From Aurantimonas marina (GTDB taxonomy: Bacteria; Pseudomonadota; Alphaproteobacteria; Rhizobiales; Rhizobiaceae): a stretch of 64,000 nucleotides of DNA. A program made the translations under genes and the position numbers. Of this stretch, positions 1 through 8,482 are shown piece after piece. The stretch is taken from assembly GCF_017183135.1 (NCBI RefSeq), contig NZ_JADDXW010000015.1, positions 41,520 through 105,519 on the forward strand. Reading direction: 5' to 3'. Every line of letters starts with the position of its first letter. The first letter of the stretch is position 1. The notes under the pieces are model-generated. The model worked only from the letters and a program-made list of their open reading frames with translations. It searched no databases and had not been told where the DNA came from.

Positions 1-369
1 AAGGCCGACAGCGAGCAGGACATATCCCATATCCTGTTCGGGAAACAGGAACGACGATCCCCACAGCCAAATGGCGAGCGCCGCCGCCGCAAGGGCTACG
101 GCGAATATCGCGACGATCGGAAGCGCCGCCTTCAGCCACGACGCGCTTTTATCCCTGTCGGGGGCGGCGGCGACGTTTCTGACGATACCGTTGGTCAGAC
201 CACCGCCGGCAATCATGTAAAAGACGGCGGCCACCGCCATGATCTGGCTCAACTGGCCGAACCCCTCCGGGCCGAAACTCGTCGCCAGGAATTTGAACAA
301 GGCCAGCAGGGCACCCGTCCGAAGGCCGACCATCGCCACCAAAATGGTCATCGAGGCGATTTGCGACAT
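1..369 (-). CDS. Wzx-type O-antigen/polysaccharide flippase, N-terminal 123 residues (runs off the left edge)
   Basis: The minus strand reads MSQIASMTILVAM..., then FGPEGFGQLSQIMAV, GGGLTNGIVRNVA and LFPEQDMGYVLLAVGL up to the window edge without a stop. The stretch has three hydrophobic helices. The FGPEGFGQLSQ and GGLTNG motifs match the first part of WzxE-like flippases, which move lipid-linked oligosaccharide repeat units across the inner membrane. ATG at 369 is the first clear start; upstream in-frame codons give no other. It points away from the plus-strand polysaccharide genes that begin at 1165 and is separated from them by about 800 bp containing IS debris. The identification rests on the N-terminus only. 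Confidence 0.7.
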   Translation of the reverse strand, partial: MSQIASMTILVAMVGLRTGALLALFKFLATSFGPEGFGQLSQIMAVAAVFYMIAGGGLTNGIVRNVAAAPDRDKSASWLKAALPIVAIFAVALAAAALAIWLWGSSFLFPEQDMGYVLLAVGL

Positions 370-639
370 TCGCTTCAGCCGCCTTTTAACGATGTGGACG
401 TTCGAGAGGTTCGTTCGCGGCGCGGGCGGACCGCCTGCGGCTTGTCGCCCATCCCATACACGGCGACCCGCTCATGCACAACTCGGACGGAATGCGGCAA
501 GGGCGGCAAGGATCGCACCGAGATGTCGATGGCATTGCTATCCACTATTCCGCACCTGCTGGCGTCTGGCCCGGCCAGCCCGTTGCCGTGTCCCGGTCGC
601 GACGAGGATAAGCCGATCGACGGGCAGGTTCTGCATTCG

Positions 640-657
640 GCTTGCCGATCGGCAAGC
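640..657. repeat. Perfect 18-bp palindrome GCTTGCCGATCGGCAAGC
   Basis: The sequence is identical to its own reverse complement over 18 bp. It lies in the roughly 800-bp stretch without an intact gene between the flippase and the capE-like gene. It could be a protein-binding dyad or chance in GC-rich DNA; no gene start is close to it. Confidence 0.4.
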
Positions 658-844
658 GCCGACCTTCCGCATCATCCAGCTCCTGCTCGCGCACACCCCT
701 CCCTACCGAAGTCTGCACCGCGTGCGGCGTCATCCGCTGCGCCTACACTTCCTGCCACTATAGGATTGTCGGTACTCGCGAGACATCTCCCGGTTCTGGG
801 AAGAAGGAGATATCCGTGGGCAAGGATGGACGCGAGATCGCCGG

Positions 845-1003
845 AAATTCGCGACCACGGCCGAGGTCCGCGTGGCCGTCTTCAGCTTCCTCTAGGGTAG
901 GCGAAATCCCGGGCGTCGTCACTCAGCCCGAACAGATCCCGATCGACGACGAAAGGAGTGCCGAAGCCGCGTCGCAGTCTGTAAGCCTATGACTGTCCGC
1001 TGA
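845..1003 (+). pseudogene. IS3-family transposase OrfB, degenerate C-terminal remnant
   Basis: The frame starting at 845 reads KFATTAEVRVAVFSFL, a TAG stop at 893-895, then GRRNPGRRHSA. This matches the conserved C-terminal block of IS3-family OrfB integrases (T-x-AE-R-AVF-F-IEG-W-NP-RRHSALG). After RRHSA the match is lost, so a frameshift is likely. The DNA that follows (ctgtccgctgaagcgggg at about 993) resembles IS3-type terminal sequence. Upstream homology cannot be followed. The remainder of 370-1164 shows no gene I can support. Confidence 0.6.
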
Positions 1004-1164
1004 AGCGGGGAAACTCCAGTCGTCCGACGACCTCGCCACATCAGTCGTCGGCCATATGCGAAAGCCCTGGAATGCCATCGCCAACCCCTTGTCAGCGCGA
1101 GCGCTCGCATACTAAGAGCAGCGGGTGGCGAACTTTTAACCTTTGAAACGGCAAGCAGCAGCCT

Positions 1165-2214
1165 ATGACCGCAAAACGCATACGCACGGTACTCATCACT
1201 GGCGGGACGGGATCGTTCGGCAAGACGATGCTACGGACCCTCCTCGACGGAAATGACGTGGAAGAAGTGCGGGTCTTCAGTCGCGACGAGGAAAAGCAGC
1301 ACGTCTTGCGCAGCACGCTGCTCGATCCGCGCGTCAGATTCTACATCGGCGACGTCAGGGATCGAGCGGGGGTCGAACACGCCATGCGTGGCGTCGACTG
1401 CGTCTTTCACGCGGCGGCTCTCAAGCAGGTGCCGTCCTGTGAATTCTTCCCGATGGAGGCACTGCGCACCAATATCATCGGATCGGAGAATGTCGTGCGG
1501 GCCGGTATCGAGGCTGGCGTGCGCAGCCTCGTCTGCCTGTCGACCGACAAGGCCGTCTTCCCCGTCAACGCCATGGGCATGTCGAAGGCGATGATGGAGA
1601 AGGTCGCCCAGGCCGCGGCCCGCGAAATCGTTGGCGAGAGCACGGCGACGACCATCTCCTGCGTGCGCTACGGCAACGTCATGTATTCGCGCGGCTCGGT
1701 CATTCCCTTGTTCATCGAGCAGATCAAGGCGGGCTTGCCCATCACCATCACCGAGCCGACGATGACGCGGTTTCTGATGCCCTTGCGGGATTCGGTCGCG
1801 CTCGTGCGTTTTGCCTTTGATCACGCGCGCCAGGGCGATCTCTTCATCAAGAAGGCGCCAGCGGCAACCATCGCGGATCTCGTGACGGCTCTCAAGCAGC
1901 TGTTCTCGCGACCTGACCACCCGGTCGACGTGATCGGCTGGCGCCACGGTGAAAAGCTGTATGAGACGCTCGCCAACGCGCAGGAACTCTCGCACAGCGA
2001 GGACATGGGCGATTACTACCGCATCGCGATGGACGATCGGGACCTGAACTACAAATCCTACTTCGTCGAGGGCGATCGCGAAACGGCCGAATACGAAGAC
2101 TATCATTCGCACAATTCGGAGCGGATGAGTGTCGAGGATGTCAAAGCGCTGCTCATGACACTTCCGGAAATGCAGAGCGAACTGGAAAGCTGGAACGGCG
2201 GTGCCCGGCAATGA
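1165..2214 (+). CDS. capE: UDP-N-acetylglucosamine 4,6-dehydratase/5-epimerase, CapE/WbjB/FnlA family
   Basis: This extended short-chain dehydrogenase has 349 residues. The nucleotide-binding motif GGTGSFG is at residues 13-19. LSTDKAVFPVNAMGMSK (about 125-141) carries the M-x3-K active-site variant typical of CapE, in place of the usual Y-x3-K. The family converts UDP-GlcNAc into a 4-keto-6-deoxy sugar with C5 inversion, the first step to UDP-L-FucNAc. The next two genes are the CapF-like and CapG-like enzymes in pathway order, which strongly supports this call. The stop overlaps the start of the next gene (2211), so the genes are translationally coupled. ATG at 1165 fits the family length. 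Confidence 0.9.
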   Translation: MTAKRIRTVLITGGTGSFGKTMLRTLLDGNDVEEVRVFSRDEEKQHVLRSTLLDPRVRFYIGDVRDRAGVEHAMRGVDCVFHAAALKQVPSCEFFPMEALRTNIIGSENVVRAGIEAGVRSLVCLSTDKAVFPVNAMGMSKAMMEKVAQAAAREIVGESTATTISCVRYGNVMYSRGSVIPLFIEQIKAGLPITITEPTMTRFLMPLRDSVALVRFAFDHARQGDLFIKKAPAATIADLVTALKQLFSRPDHPVDVIGWRHGEKLYETLANAQELSHSEDMGDYYRIAMDDRDLNYKSYFVEGDRETAEYEDYHSHNSERMSVEDVKALLMTLPEMQSELESWNGGARQ

Positions 2215-3353
2215 AGGTCGTCGTCACCGGGGCTGGCGGGCTGCTCGGCTGGCATGCCGCCTGCCGGCTGCGGGCCGCCAATGCGATGGCGCAATTCAGG
2301 AACGAAGCGGAGCCTTTCGCCGTCGCCGCCCTCGACCGCTCCGGCTTTAACGACCATGACCGCGCGATCGCTGCGTTTCGTGACGCGGACGCCGTCCTCC
2401 ACTTCGCCGGCGTCAATCGCGCGCCGGACGCCGATATCGAGGACGCCAATCTGCGGATCGCCGAGGCCCTGCTCGCAAGCGTCAACGCGGCGGGCGCAAA
2501 GCCGCACATCGTCTACGCCAATTCGACCCACGCCGAAAAGGACACGCCTTACGGCCGGTCCAAGCGACGGGCGGGGGAAGCCTTCGGCGCGTCGGGGCTC
2601 GCCTATACCGATCTGGTGCTTCCGCATATCTTCGGCGAGTGTGCCCGGCCATTCTACAACAATGTGACGGCGACGCTTTGCCGCCAGGTCATCGATGGCG
2701 CCACGCCGTCGATCAATCCGGACGGGCGTGTCGAGCTCCTCCATGCGGGCGCCGCGGCCCAGTCGGCCATCGACGCGGTGGTGGCGGGAAAGACCGGCCG
2801 CCAATTCCTTGCGGGCAAACCGGTCAGCGTCCCCGATCTTCACCAGAAGATCGCCGGATTTCATCGGAGCTACCTGGCCAATATCGTGCCGGATCTCTCC
2901 GATCCCTTCGATGTGGCGCTCTTCAACAGCTATCGCGCGGCCCTTTATCCCGACGGCTTTCCGCGACCTTTGACGCTCAATACCGATCCCAGGGGAACAC
3001 TCTTCGAGGCCGTCAAGGGCGGTGGCGGCAGCGGCGGCCAGACTTTTCTGTCCTGGACGGAGCCGGGGATAACGCGTGGCGATCATTTCCATCTCGACAA
3101 GGTGGAGCGTTTTCTCGTCGTATCCGGCGAGGCGGTCATCCGGATAAGACGGGTTCTCACCGACACCGTGTGGGAATACCGCGTATCCGGCGAGCGGCCA
3201 GCGGCCGTCGACATGCCGACGCTTCACACCCACAGCATCGAGAATGTCGGAGAGCAGCCGTTGCTCACCCTTTTCTGGACCAACGAGATTTTCGACGCCG
3301 CGGCCCCAGACACCTATCGCGATCGCGTTCTGCCTGACGGCGGCTCGGCCTGA
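2211..3353 (+). CDS. capF: CapF/WbjC/FnlB-like bifunctional epimerase-reductase with C-terminal cupin
   Basis: The 380-residue protein has an N-terminal Rossmann domain (TGAGGLLG at residues 6-13) and a C-terminal cupin (about 245-370, with GDHFHLDKVERFLVV and the later HTHSIEN histidines). This two-domain layout is diagnostic of CapF. In that family the cupin part epimerises at C3 and the SDR part reduces C4, making UDP-L-talose/fucosamine-type intermediates for UDP-L-FucNAc. It overlaps capE by four bases and precedes the capG-like gene. The tyrosine-lysine pair of the SDR domain appears as TPYGRSKRRAGE. Confidence 0.9.
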   Translation: MKVVVTGAGGLLGWHAACRLRAANAMAQFRNEAEPFAVAALDRSGFNDHDRAIAAFRDADAVLHFAGVNRAPDADIEDANLRIAEALLASVNAAGAKPHIVYANSTHAEKDTPYGRSKRRAGEAFGASGLAYTDLVLPHIFGECARPFYNNVTATLCRQVIDGATPSINPDGRVELLHAGAAAQSAIDAVVAGKTGRQFLAGKPVSVPDLHQKIAGFHRSYLANIVPDLSDPFDVALFNSYRAALYPDGFPRPLTLNTDPRGTLFEAVKGGGGSGGQTFLSWTEPGITRGDHFHLDKVERFLVVSGEAVIRIRRVLTDTVWEYRVSGERPAAVDMPTLHTHSIENVGEQPLLTLFWTNEIFDAAAPDTYRDRVLPDGGSA

Positions 3354-3419
3354 TGCGGCGCGGGCCGTTCCCGCTCCTTTCGACAATCCCCTGCTCCAAT
3401 TACCAAGAGCTTGCCGAGA

Positions 3420-4565
3420 ATGACTGAGATGATGAAGGTAATGACCATCGCGGGCACGCGCCCGGAATGGATCCGCCTGTCGGCGACCATCCGCGCGCTG
3501 GACGCCGTCGATTCCATCAGGCACGTCGTCGTCCACACCGGGCAGAATTACGACTATGAGTTGAACGAGGTCTTCTTCGAGGATCTGGGCCTCCGCGCGC
3601 CCGACCATTTCCTCGAAGCGGCCGGCGAAACAGCGGCAGAGACGATCGGTCGTGTCATCGCCCGGGCCGACCGGATCATTCGCAAGGAGAAGCCGGACGC
3701 GGTCCTTCTACTCGGGGATACCAATTCCTGCATGGCAGCCCTCGCGGCCCGCAAGAACCGCGTTCCCGTATACCATATGGAGGCGGGCAACCGCTGCTTC
3801 GACTTCAATGTCCCCGAGGAACTCAACCGCCGCCTCGTGGATCACATGTCCGACTTCAACATCTGCTATACCGAACACGCCCGTCGTCACCTGCTGTCGG
3901 AAGGGCTGCCGCACCGGCGCATCATCGTGGCGGGCTCTCCGATGAATGAAGTGTTGACGCTCTATCGCGACCGGATCGAGGCCAGCGACATCCTGGAGCG
4001 GCTGGAGCTCGAGCCGCGCGGCTATCTCATCGCCTCGGTCCATCGCGAGGAGAACGTCGATTCGGAGCCGCAGCTGCGCGCCATCGTCGAAGCGCTCGAG
4101 ATGCTGTCCGAACGGCACGACATGCCCGTCGTCATCTCGACGCATCCGCGCACGCGCAAACGCCTCGAGGCCTACGGCATCGAGACGCTCGAGCGACTGC
4201 GGTTCCTGAAACCCTTCGGCTTTCACGACTACAACAAGCTGCAGATGGAGTCGCTCTGCGCGATCTCCGATTCCGGAACGATCAGCGAGGAATCCTCGAT
4301 CCTGAGCTTCCCGGCCGTGACCGTCCGCAACGCGCTGGAGCGGCCGGAAGCGATGGACACCGGCTCGATCATCATCACCGGCCTCGATCGCGACGTGATC
4401 GCGGCCTCGGTGGACATGGCGATCGCGGATTTCCGCGCCGGACGCTTTCCGCCGGTTCCGCAGGACTACCGCATCGACAATAGCTCGCAACGCGTCGTCC
4501 GACTGATCCTCGGCACCGCGAAGCTGTCGGCCCGCTGGCATGGACTGGACGGAGCGCGGGGCTAA
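3420..4565 (+). CDS. capG: UDP-N-acetylglucosamine 2-epimerase-type enzyme, CapG/WbjD/FnlC family
   Basis: The family start motif MKVMTIAGTRPEWIRLSA is followed by HTGQNYDYELNEVFFEDL and, near the middle, VHREENVD. These are typical of UDP-HexNAc 2-epimerases. The enzyme completes conversion to UDP-L-FucNAc after CapE and CapF. Several in-frame starts lie close together (TTG 3411, ATG 3420, 3429, 3432), and ribosome-binding signals do not separate them clearly; homology favours the ATGs. The gene lies 66 bp after capF in the same direction. Confidence 0.9.
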   Translation: MTEMMKVMTIAGTRPEWIRLSATIRALDAVDSIRHVVVHTGQNYDYELNEVFFEDLGLRAPDHFLEAAGETAAETIGRVIARADRIIRKEKPDAVLLLGDTNSCMAALAARKNRVPVYHMEAGNRCFDFNVPEELNRRLVDHMSDFNICYTEHARRHLLSEGLPHRRIIVAGSPMNEVLTLYRDRIEASDILERLELEPRGYLIASVHREENVDSEPQLRAIVEALEMLSERHDMPVVISTHPRTRKRLEAYGIETLERLRFLKPFGFHDYNKLQMESLCAISDSGTISEESSILSFPAVTVRNALERPEAMDTGSIIITGLDRDVIAASVDMAIADFRAGRFPPVPQDYRIDNSSQRVVRLILGTAKLSARWHGLDGARG

Positions 4566-4647
4566 GCCGCCCCGCCGTTCAACGCGCCCGGATTCATTTT
4601 CGCTTTCCTGCAGTCGCGCCCGCTGCGCCAATAGATAGTGGTGGACG

Positions 4648-6630
4648 ATGAACCGGCATCGGAGCGAAGGGCGAGCACATGGACCGCTTCCCTACCGGCC
4701 GGAAATCGACGGGTTGCGAGCGCTCGCGGTGACGGCGGTGCTTCTCTTCCATGCCGGCTTCGTGACGTTTTCCGGGGGGTTCGCCGGGGTCGACGTCTTC
4801 TTCGTCATCAGCGGCTTTTTGATCACCCGTCTCATCGTGAACGAAGTGCACACTACGGGAACCTTCCGCTTCGGTCACTTCTACGTCCGGCGCGTGCGGC
4901 GCTTGTTCCCGGCGCTTCTGGCGACGCTCTGGCTGAGCTTCATAGGCGCGGCATTCCTGTTCGCCCCCCAGTTCCTGAGCCGAATCGGAGGTGCACTGGT
5001 TGCCGCGCTGTTCAGCGTATCGAACATCTATTTCTGGGCTGAAAGCGGATATTTCGACCCGGATGCCATTCTGAAGCCGCTTCTGCATACTTGGTCGCTG
5101 GGCGTCGAGGAACAGTTCTATCTCGTGTGGCCGGTCCTGGTGGTGCTGGCGGTCAGAAACCGTTCCGGGTGGATCGGTCCTGCCTGCATCGGCGTTTCGG
5201 GTGTGGCCAGCTTCATGTTCGCGCTGGACATGGCCGACGGCCGGCTCGCTATCCTCGATGTGATGTACGGAATCGGGGATGCGGCGAGAGCCGATGGTCC
5301 TGCGGCGGTGTTCTTTCTCGCGCCGTTCAGGGTCTTCGAGTTTGCGATCGGGGCACTGTGCGTCTGGCTCGCGGCTGATCGGAAGATGCCGGATCTCTTT
5401 GCAGAAGCTCTGCTGGCGATCGGTCTAGCGCTGATTGCCCTTGCGGTGCTGCTGCTTGACGAGGCCGCGACCTTTCCCTCATGGAATGCCTTGCTTCCCT
5501 GCCTGGGAGCAGCGTTCGTCATCCTCGCGGGAGCGCCTCCCATCTTCGGTAAGGTGCTGACGAATCCGGTGGCTATTGGCTTGGGTAAGATTAGCTATTC
5601 GCTTTACCTCGTCCACTGGCCTGCCATCGTGTTCTACAGATACTGGACATTCAGACCACTCTCGGCCGGTGAAGGGGCAGGATTGATCGTCGTGTCGATC
5701 CTGCTTGCGGTGCCGATGTTCCATCTGGTCGAACGCCGGTTCCGACTGCGGGGTGCGGAAGAAGTCAGAAGCTCCGCATTTTTGCGGCAAAGCGCGCTTG
5801 CTGTTATCGTATCCGGTCTTTGCTGGGCCGGGCTTTGGAGCTCGAATGGATGGCTCTGGCGCTATCCGGAGGGGGTCCGGGAGCAGCTTTCCTACGACGT
5901 CGAGGCGCTTAACGTGTACGTCTGGAAACGCTTTCTGGCCGAGGAGCGGGGCTTCGATGACAGCGGCCGTCAAAAACTGCTGGTGGTGGGCGATAGCATG
6001 GCGGCGGATTTCGTCAATATTCTTGGCGAAGGCGGGTGGGCCAATTCGGTGGACCTCGCGACGGTTCCGGTCGTGGATAATTGCAAGACGCTGTTCCCGG
6101 TCTCCGACGAGTATTACAAGACATATTTGCCGAAGGTAGAAGAAAGCTGCCGGCGACAGCATGCGAAGAATCTCCGCCGTTCGATCTTCGCGGAAGCAGA
6201 CGCGATCGTCGTCGCGTTCGAGTGGAGCGATGCATCAGCAGATATCCTCGATGAGCAACTGGCGGTGTTGCGCACACTCAATCCGTCGGCAAAGATCGCT
6301 GTCACGGCGAGGAGAATACTGACCGGAACCGGAATCGAGTTCTTCGCTCATCACGCCGGCAAACCCGATGCCCACGAGATCCGCACGCCGTACTTCGAAG
6401 GCAATTTGGCAATCAATAGGAAACTCCGGGCGCTCCCCGCTGTGACTGTCATCGATCTCCTGCAACCGCTGTGCAATGAGGATGGCTGCCAAAGGGTGAC
6501 AAAGGAGGGCGTACTGATTTCCTACGATCTCGCTCACCTGACTCCAAAGGGCGCCGCTTATCTGGGGGAGCGTCTTGCAACGATGGACTGGCCGGCGCAG
6601 TTCGGCCTCAGGCAGGAAGCAGGACATTGA
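4648..6630 (+). CDS. Acyltransferase-3 family membrane O-acyltransferase with C-terminal SGNH domain
   Basis: The 660-residue protein opens with the OafA/YrhL signature RPEIDGLRALAV (residues 17-28) and FHAG, followed by about ten hydrophobic helices. HTWSLGVEEQFYLVWP is a second family motif. After the membrane part comes a soluble domain with VVGDSMAADF (GDS near residue 448) and DLAHLTPKG near residue 627, which fit the Ser and Asp/His of an SGNH hydrolase-like fold. Such proteins acylate sugars of O-antigen or exopolysaccharide, using acyl groups carried across the membrane. It sits between the FucNAc genes and a glycosyltransferase, so the surface glycan is the expected substrate. Confidence 0.88.
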   Translation: MNRHRSEGRAHGPLPYRPEIDGLRALAVTAVLLFHAGFVTFSGGFAGVDVFFVISGFLITRLIVNEVHTTGTFRFGHFYVRRVRRLFPALLATLWLSFIGAAFLFAPQFLSRIGGALVAALFSVSNIYFWAESGYFDPDAILKPLLHTWSLGVEEQFYLVWPVLVVLAVRNRSGWIGPACIGVSGVASFMFALDMADGRLAILDVMYGIGDAARADGPAAVFFLAPFRVFEFAIGALCVWLAADRKMPDLFAEALLAIGLALIALAVLLLDEAATFPSWNALLPCLGAAFVILAGAPPIFGKVLTNPVAIGLGKISYSLYLVHWPAIVFYRYWTFRPLSAGEGAGLIVVSILLAVPMFHLVERRFRLRGAEEVRSSAFLRQSALAVIVSGLCWAGLWSSNGWLWRYPEGVREQLSYDVEALNVYVWKRFLAEERGFDDSGRQKLLVVGDSMAADFVNILGEGGWANSVDLATVPVVDNCKTLFPVSDEYYKTYLPKVEESCRRQHAKNLRRSIFAEADAIVVAFEWSDASADILDEQLAVLRTLNPSAKIAVTARRILTGTGIEFFAHHAGKPDAHEIRTPYFEGNLAINRKLRALPAVTVIDLLQPLCNEDGCQRVTKEGVLISYDLAHLTPKGAAYLGERLATMDWPAQFGLRQEAGH

Positions 6631-7844
6631 AAGCGACGCTCGTCTTCCGGTATTTCTGGCCCGAGACGGTTTTGATGAACGACATCGCGCGCTGGCTTGT
6701 GGAGGCTGGACACGAGGTCGAGGTGCTGACCGGCCAGCCGGACTACCGTCCCCATCTGAAAATGCCCCGGCAACCCTCGCGAAGCATATGGCACGGCGCG
6801 ACGGTTCGCCGGCTGCCGCTTCTGCCCGAGCGCGGCTATGGGCTGGTGCGCGCCGTCAACGGCCTCCTGTTCGTGATGCTCGCCAGCGCGGCGATCGTCT
6901 TCGGGCGCAGGCGCGACGTCGTCTGGACGACCTCGATCCCGCCGGTGGTCCAGGCTCTCGCCTTGCTTTTGGCCGCGAAATTGCGCGGCGCGCGCTTCGT
7001 CTATTTCCTGCAGGACATCTATCCCGATATCGCGATCCTGATGGGGATCATGAAGCCCGGCCTGTTGTCGCGCCTTCTCGTCGCGCTGGACCGCTTCGTC
7101 ATGAACCACGCGGATGTGGTGGTGGTGCTGTCCGACGACATGATGGCGGTGGTGCGCGAGCGCGGAACGCGCCCCAGGCGTCTCGTCGCGATCAACAATT
7201 TCTCCGCCCAGGAACCCGTTGGCGAACGGGCGCCGCGCGACGAGGGCGGCCCCGCCCGCTTCCTGTTCGCCGGTAATGTCGGCCGCTTCCAGAATCTCTC
7301 GACTCTCGTCGACGTCTTCGCGCGCGTCGATCCGAACATCGCCGTCCTAGACATTTTGGGGGAGGGACGCGAAAAGGGGAGCCTCGAGGAACGGGTGAAG
7401 GACGACGGCATCCAGAATGTACGCTTTCGTCCCGGCGTTTCGTCCGAGGAAGCATTTGGCCTGATGGCGGAATACGACGTCGGCATCGTGACCCTGCGGC
7501 CAGGGCTTTATCGGTTTGCCTACCCCAGCAAGACCTTCAGCTACCTCGCCGCGGGGCTTCCCGTGCTGGCGCTGGTCGAGCCGCAGAGCGCGCTGGCGCG
7601 GGATATCGAGGAACACCGTCTCGGGGTTACGGCACCCTGGGACATCGAGATGGACCGCCTGGTCGACATTGTCGTCAACATGGCGGCGCGATGGCGCGGG
7701 GCGAGCACGGTGGAGAGCGGGCGTCCGCTTTATTCGCGCGAGGCCGCGCGGCGCCGCTGGCTCGATCTGTTCGGGACGCTGGAAACCGGACAAGGGCATA
7801 GCAGCGATATTTCTGAGCAAGACCGGTCCGGGGCCGAGCGATGA
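6627..7844 (+). CDS. Glycosyltransferase family 4, WbuB-like (probable L-FucNAc transferase)
   Basis: The 405-residue protein starts LKATLVFRYFWPETVLMNDIA, a WbuB-type N-terminus, with GHEVEVLTGQPDY following. The C-terminal half has FLFAGNVGRFQNL and YPSKTFSYLAAGLPVLALVE, the GT-B nucleotide-sugar site including the P-S-K and E positions. WbuB-like enzymes transfer FucNAc in O-antigen assembly, which fits the capEFG genes upstream. The TTG start at 6627 overlaps the stop of the acyltransferase gene, indicating one operon. The exact acceptor cannot be told from sequence. Confidence 0.85.
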   Translation: MKATLVFRYFWPETVLMNDIARWLVEAGHEVEVLTGQPDYRPHLKMPRQPSRSIWHGATVRRLPLLPERGYGLVRAVNGLLFVMLASAAIVFGRRRDVVWTTSIPPVVQALALLLAAKLRGARFVYFLQDIYPDIAILMGIMKPGLLSRLLVALDRFVMNHADVVVVLSDDMMAVVRERGTRPRRLVAINNFSAQEPVGERAPRDEGGPARFLFAGNVGRFQNLSTLVDVFARVDPNIAVLDILGEGREKGSLEERVKDDGIQNVRFRPGVSSEEAFGLMAEYDVGIVTLRPGLYRFAYPSKTFSYLAAGLPVLALVEPQSALARDIEEHRLGVTAPWDIEMDRLVDIVVNMAARWRGASTVESGRPLYSREAARRRWLDLFGTLETGQGHSSDISEQDRSGAER

Positions 7845-7979
7845 CGCCGTCGCGGACGGGCGCTTCAAGCCGAAAGTGCCGGCGCATCTGAATCCGTTTC
7901 CGACGATTGCCCAGGTTGCCGCGCCAACAAAGCCAATTTATATACTTGACCGATCCGGATAGCGCTCAGGGTGGGGTGA

Positions 7980-8113
7980 TGGAGTACGCCGAAGGCTTCC
8001 CGGTCGAGATTATGCGCGAAACAGAATCCGGGCGCCTTGTGATCCAAGCCAGCAATGAGGCGAGCACAACGTTACGGAAGTTGATTTGCTGGACCTTCTG
8101 GCATGGCTTCTGA
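7980..8113 (+). CDS. Small hypothetical protein (about 44 residues)
   Basis: A short frame begins ATGGAGTACGCC after a GGGTGGGG stretch that could serve as a ribosome-binding site, and reads MEYAEGFPVEIMRETESGRLV. An upstream TTG at 7907 would extend it. I recognise no family. It lies between the glycosyltransferase and the Wzy-like polymerase on the same strand, where little else is coded. It may not be a real gene. Confidence 0.25.
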
Positions 8114-8147
8114 TAGACTACCCTCGTCTTCTAGATCGGGAAATGAA

Positions 8148-8309
8148 ATGGCAAAATCACTCTTCCTGGTCGGCGGGAAATCGCTTACGATCGCAGCAGC
8201 AACAGCGGCGTTTTTCATATTCGCTATCGTGATCAACGCCGTTTCGACCGAGTTCTGTCATGACAGAGCGTGTGCCCCTGACGAGCAGCCGGCGTGGGCG
8301 ACACGCTAG
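8148..8309 (+). CDS. Small single-pass membrane protein of unknown function (53 residues)
   Basis: The frame starts at ATG 8148 after GGGAAATGA and reads MAKSLFLVGGKSLTIAAATA with one strong hydrophobic helix (about residues 10-30), then a short Cys-containing tail (EFCHDRAC). It overlaps the next small frame (8294) and is followed by the Wzy-like gene. No family is recognised. The hydrophobic helix and the run of overlapping frames make it more likely than chance. Confidence 0.4.
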   Translation: MAKSLFLVGGKSLTIAAATAAFFIFAIVINAVSTEFCHDRACAPDEQPAWATR

Positions 8310-8482
8310 ACGGTTTCATCATGTCATTGCTCATATCGACGGTCTTCATATCCACCGGTGCTCTTTTTCTCGCCCAGATGATCTCGGTCGATGAAGATGG
8401 GCGACCGTTGCATGTCGGCGTGTGGTCTCGCATGTACGCCTTGGCTGCGACGATCTGGGCGGTTGTCCTATGGCTGGTGTGA
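8294..8482 (+). CDS. Small two-helix membrane protein of unknown function (62 residues)
   Basis: The frame begins with GTG, overlaps the preceding small gene by 16 bases and overlaps the start of the Wzy-like gene by 13 bases. It has two hydrophobic helices (MSLLISTVFISTGALFLAQM and the C-terminal AATIWAVVLWLV). This dense overlap suggests translational coupling with the polymerase. No homologous family is recognised. Confidence 0.4.
   Translation: MGDTLDGFIMSLLISTVFISTGALFLAQMISVDEDGRPLHVGVWSRMYALAATIWAVVLWLV

Noticed and set aside
239..900. Overlapping plus-strand frames at 239-763 and 361-900
   Set aside because: They start inside the minus-strand flippase or its leader, are rich in Arg/Pro/Ser as is usual for shadow frames, and show no motif.
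2103..3608. 501-codon minus-strand frame
   Set aside because: It overlaps capF and parts of two other well-identified genes and has no family motif.
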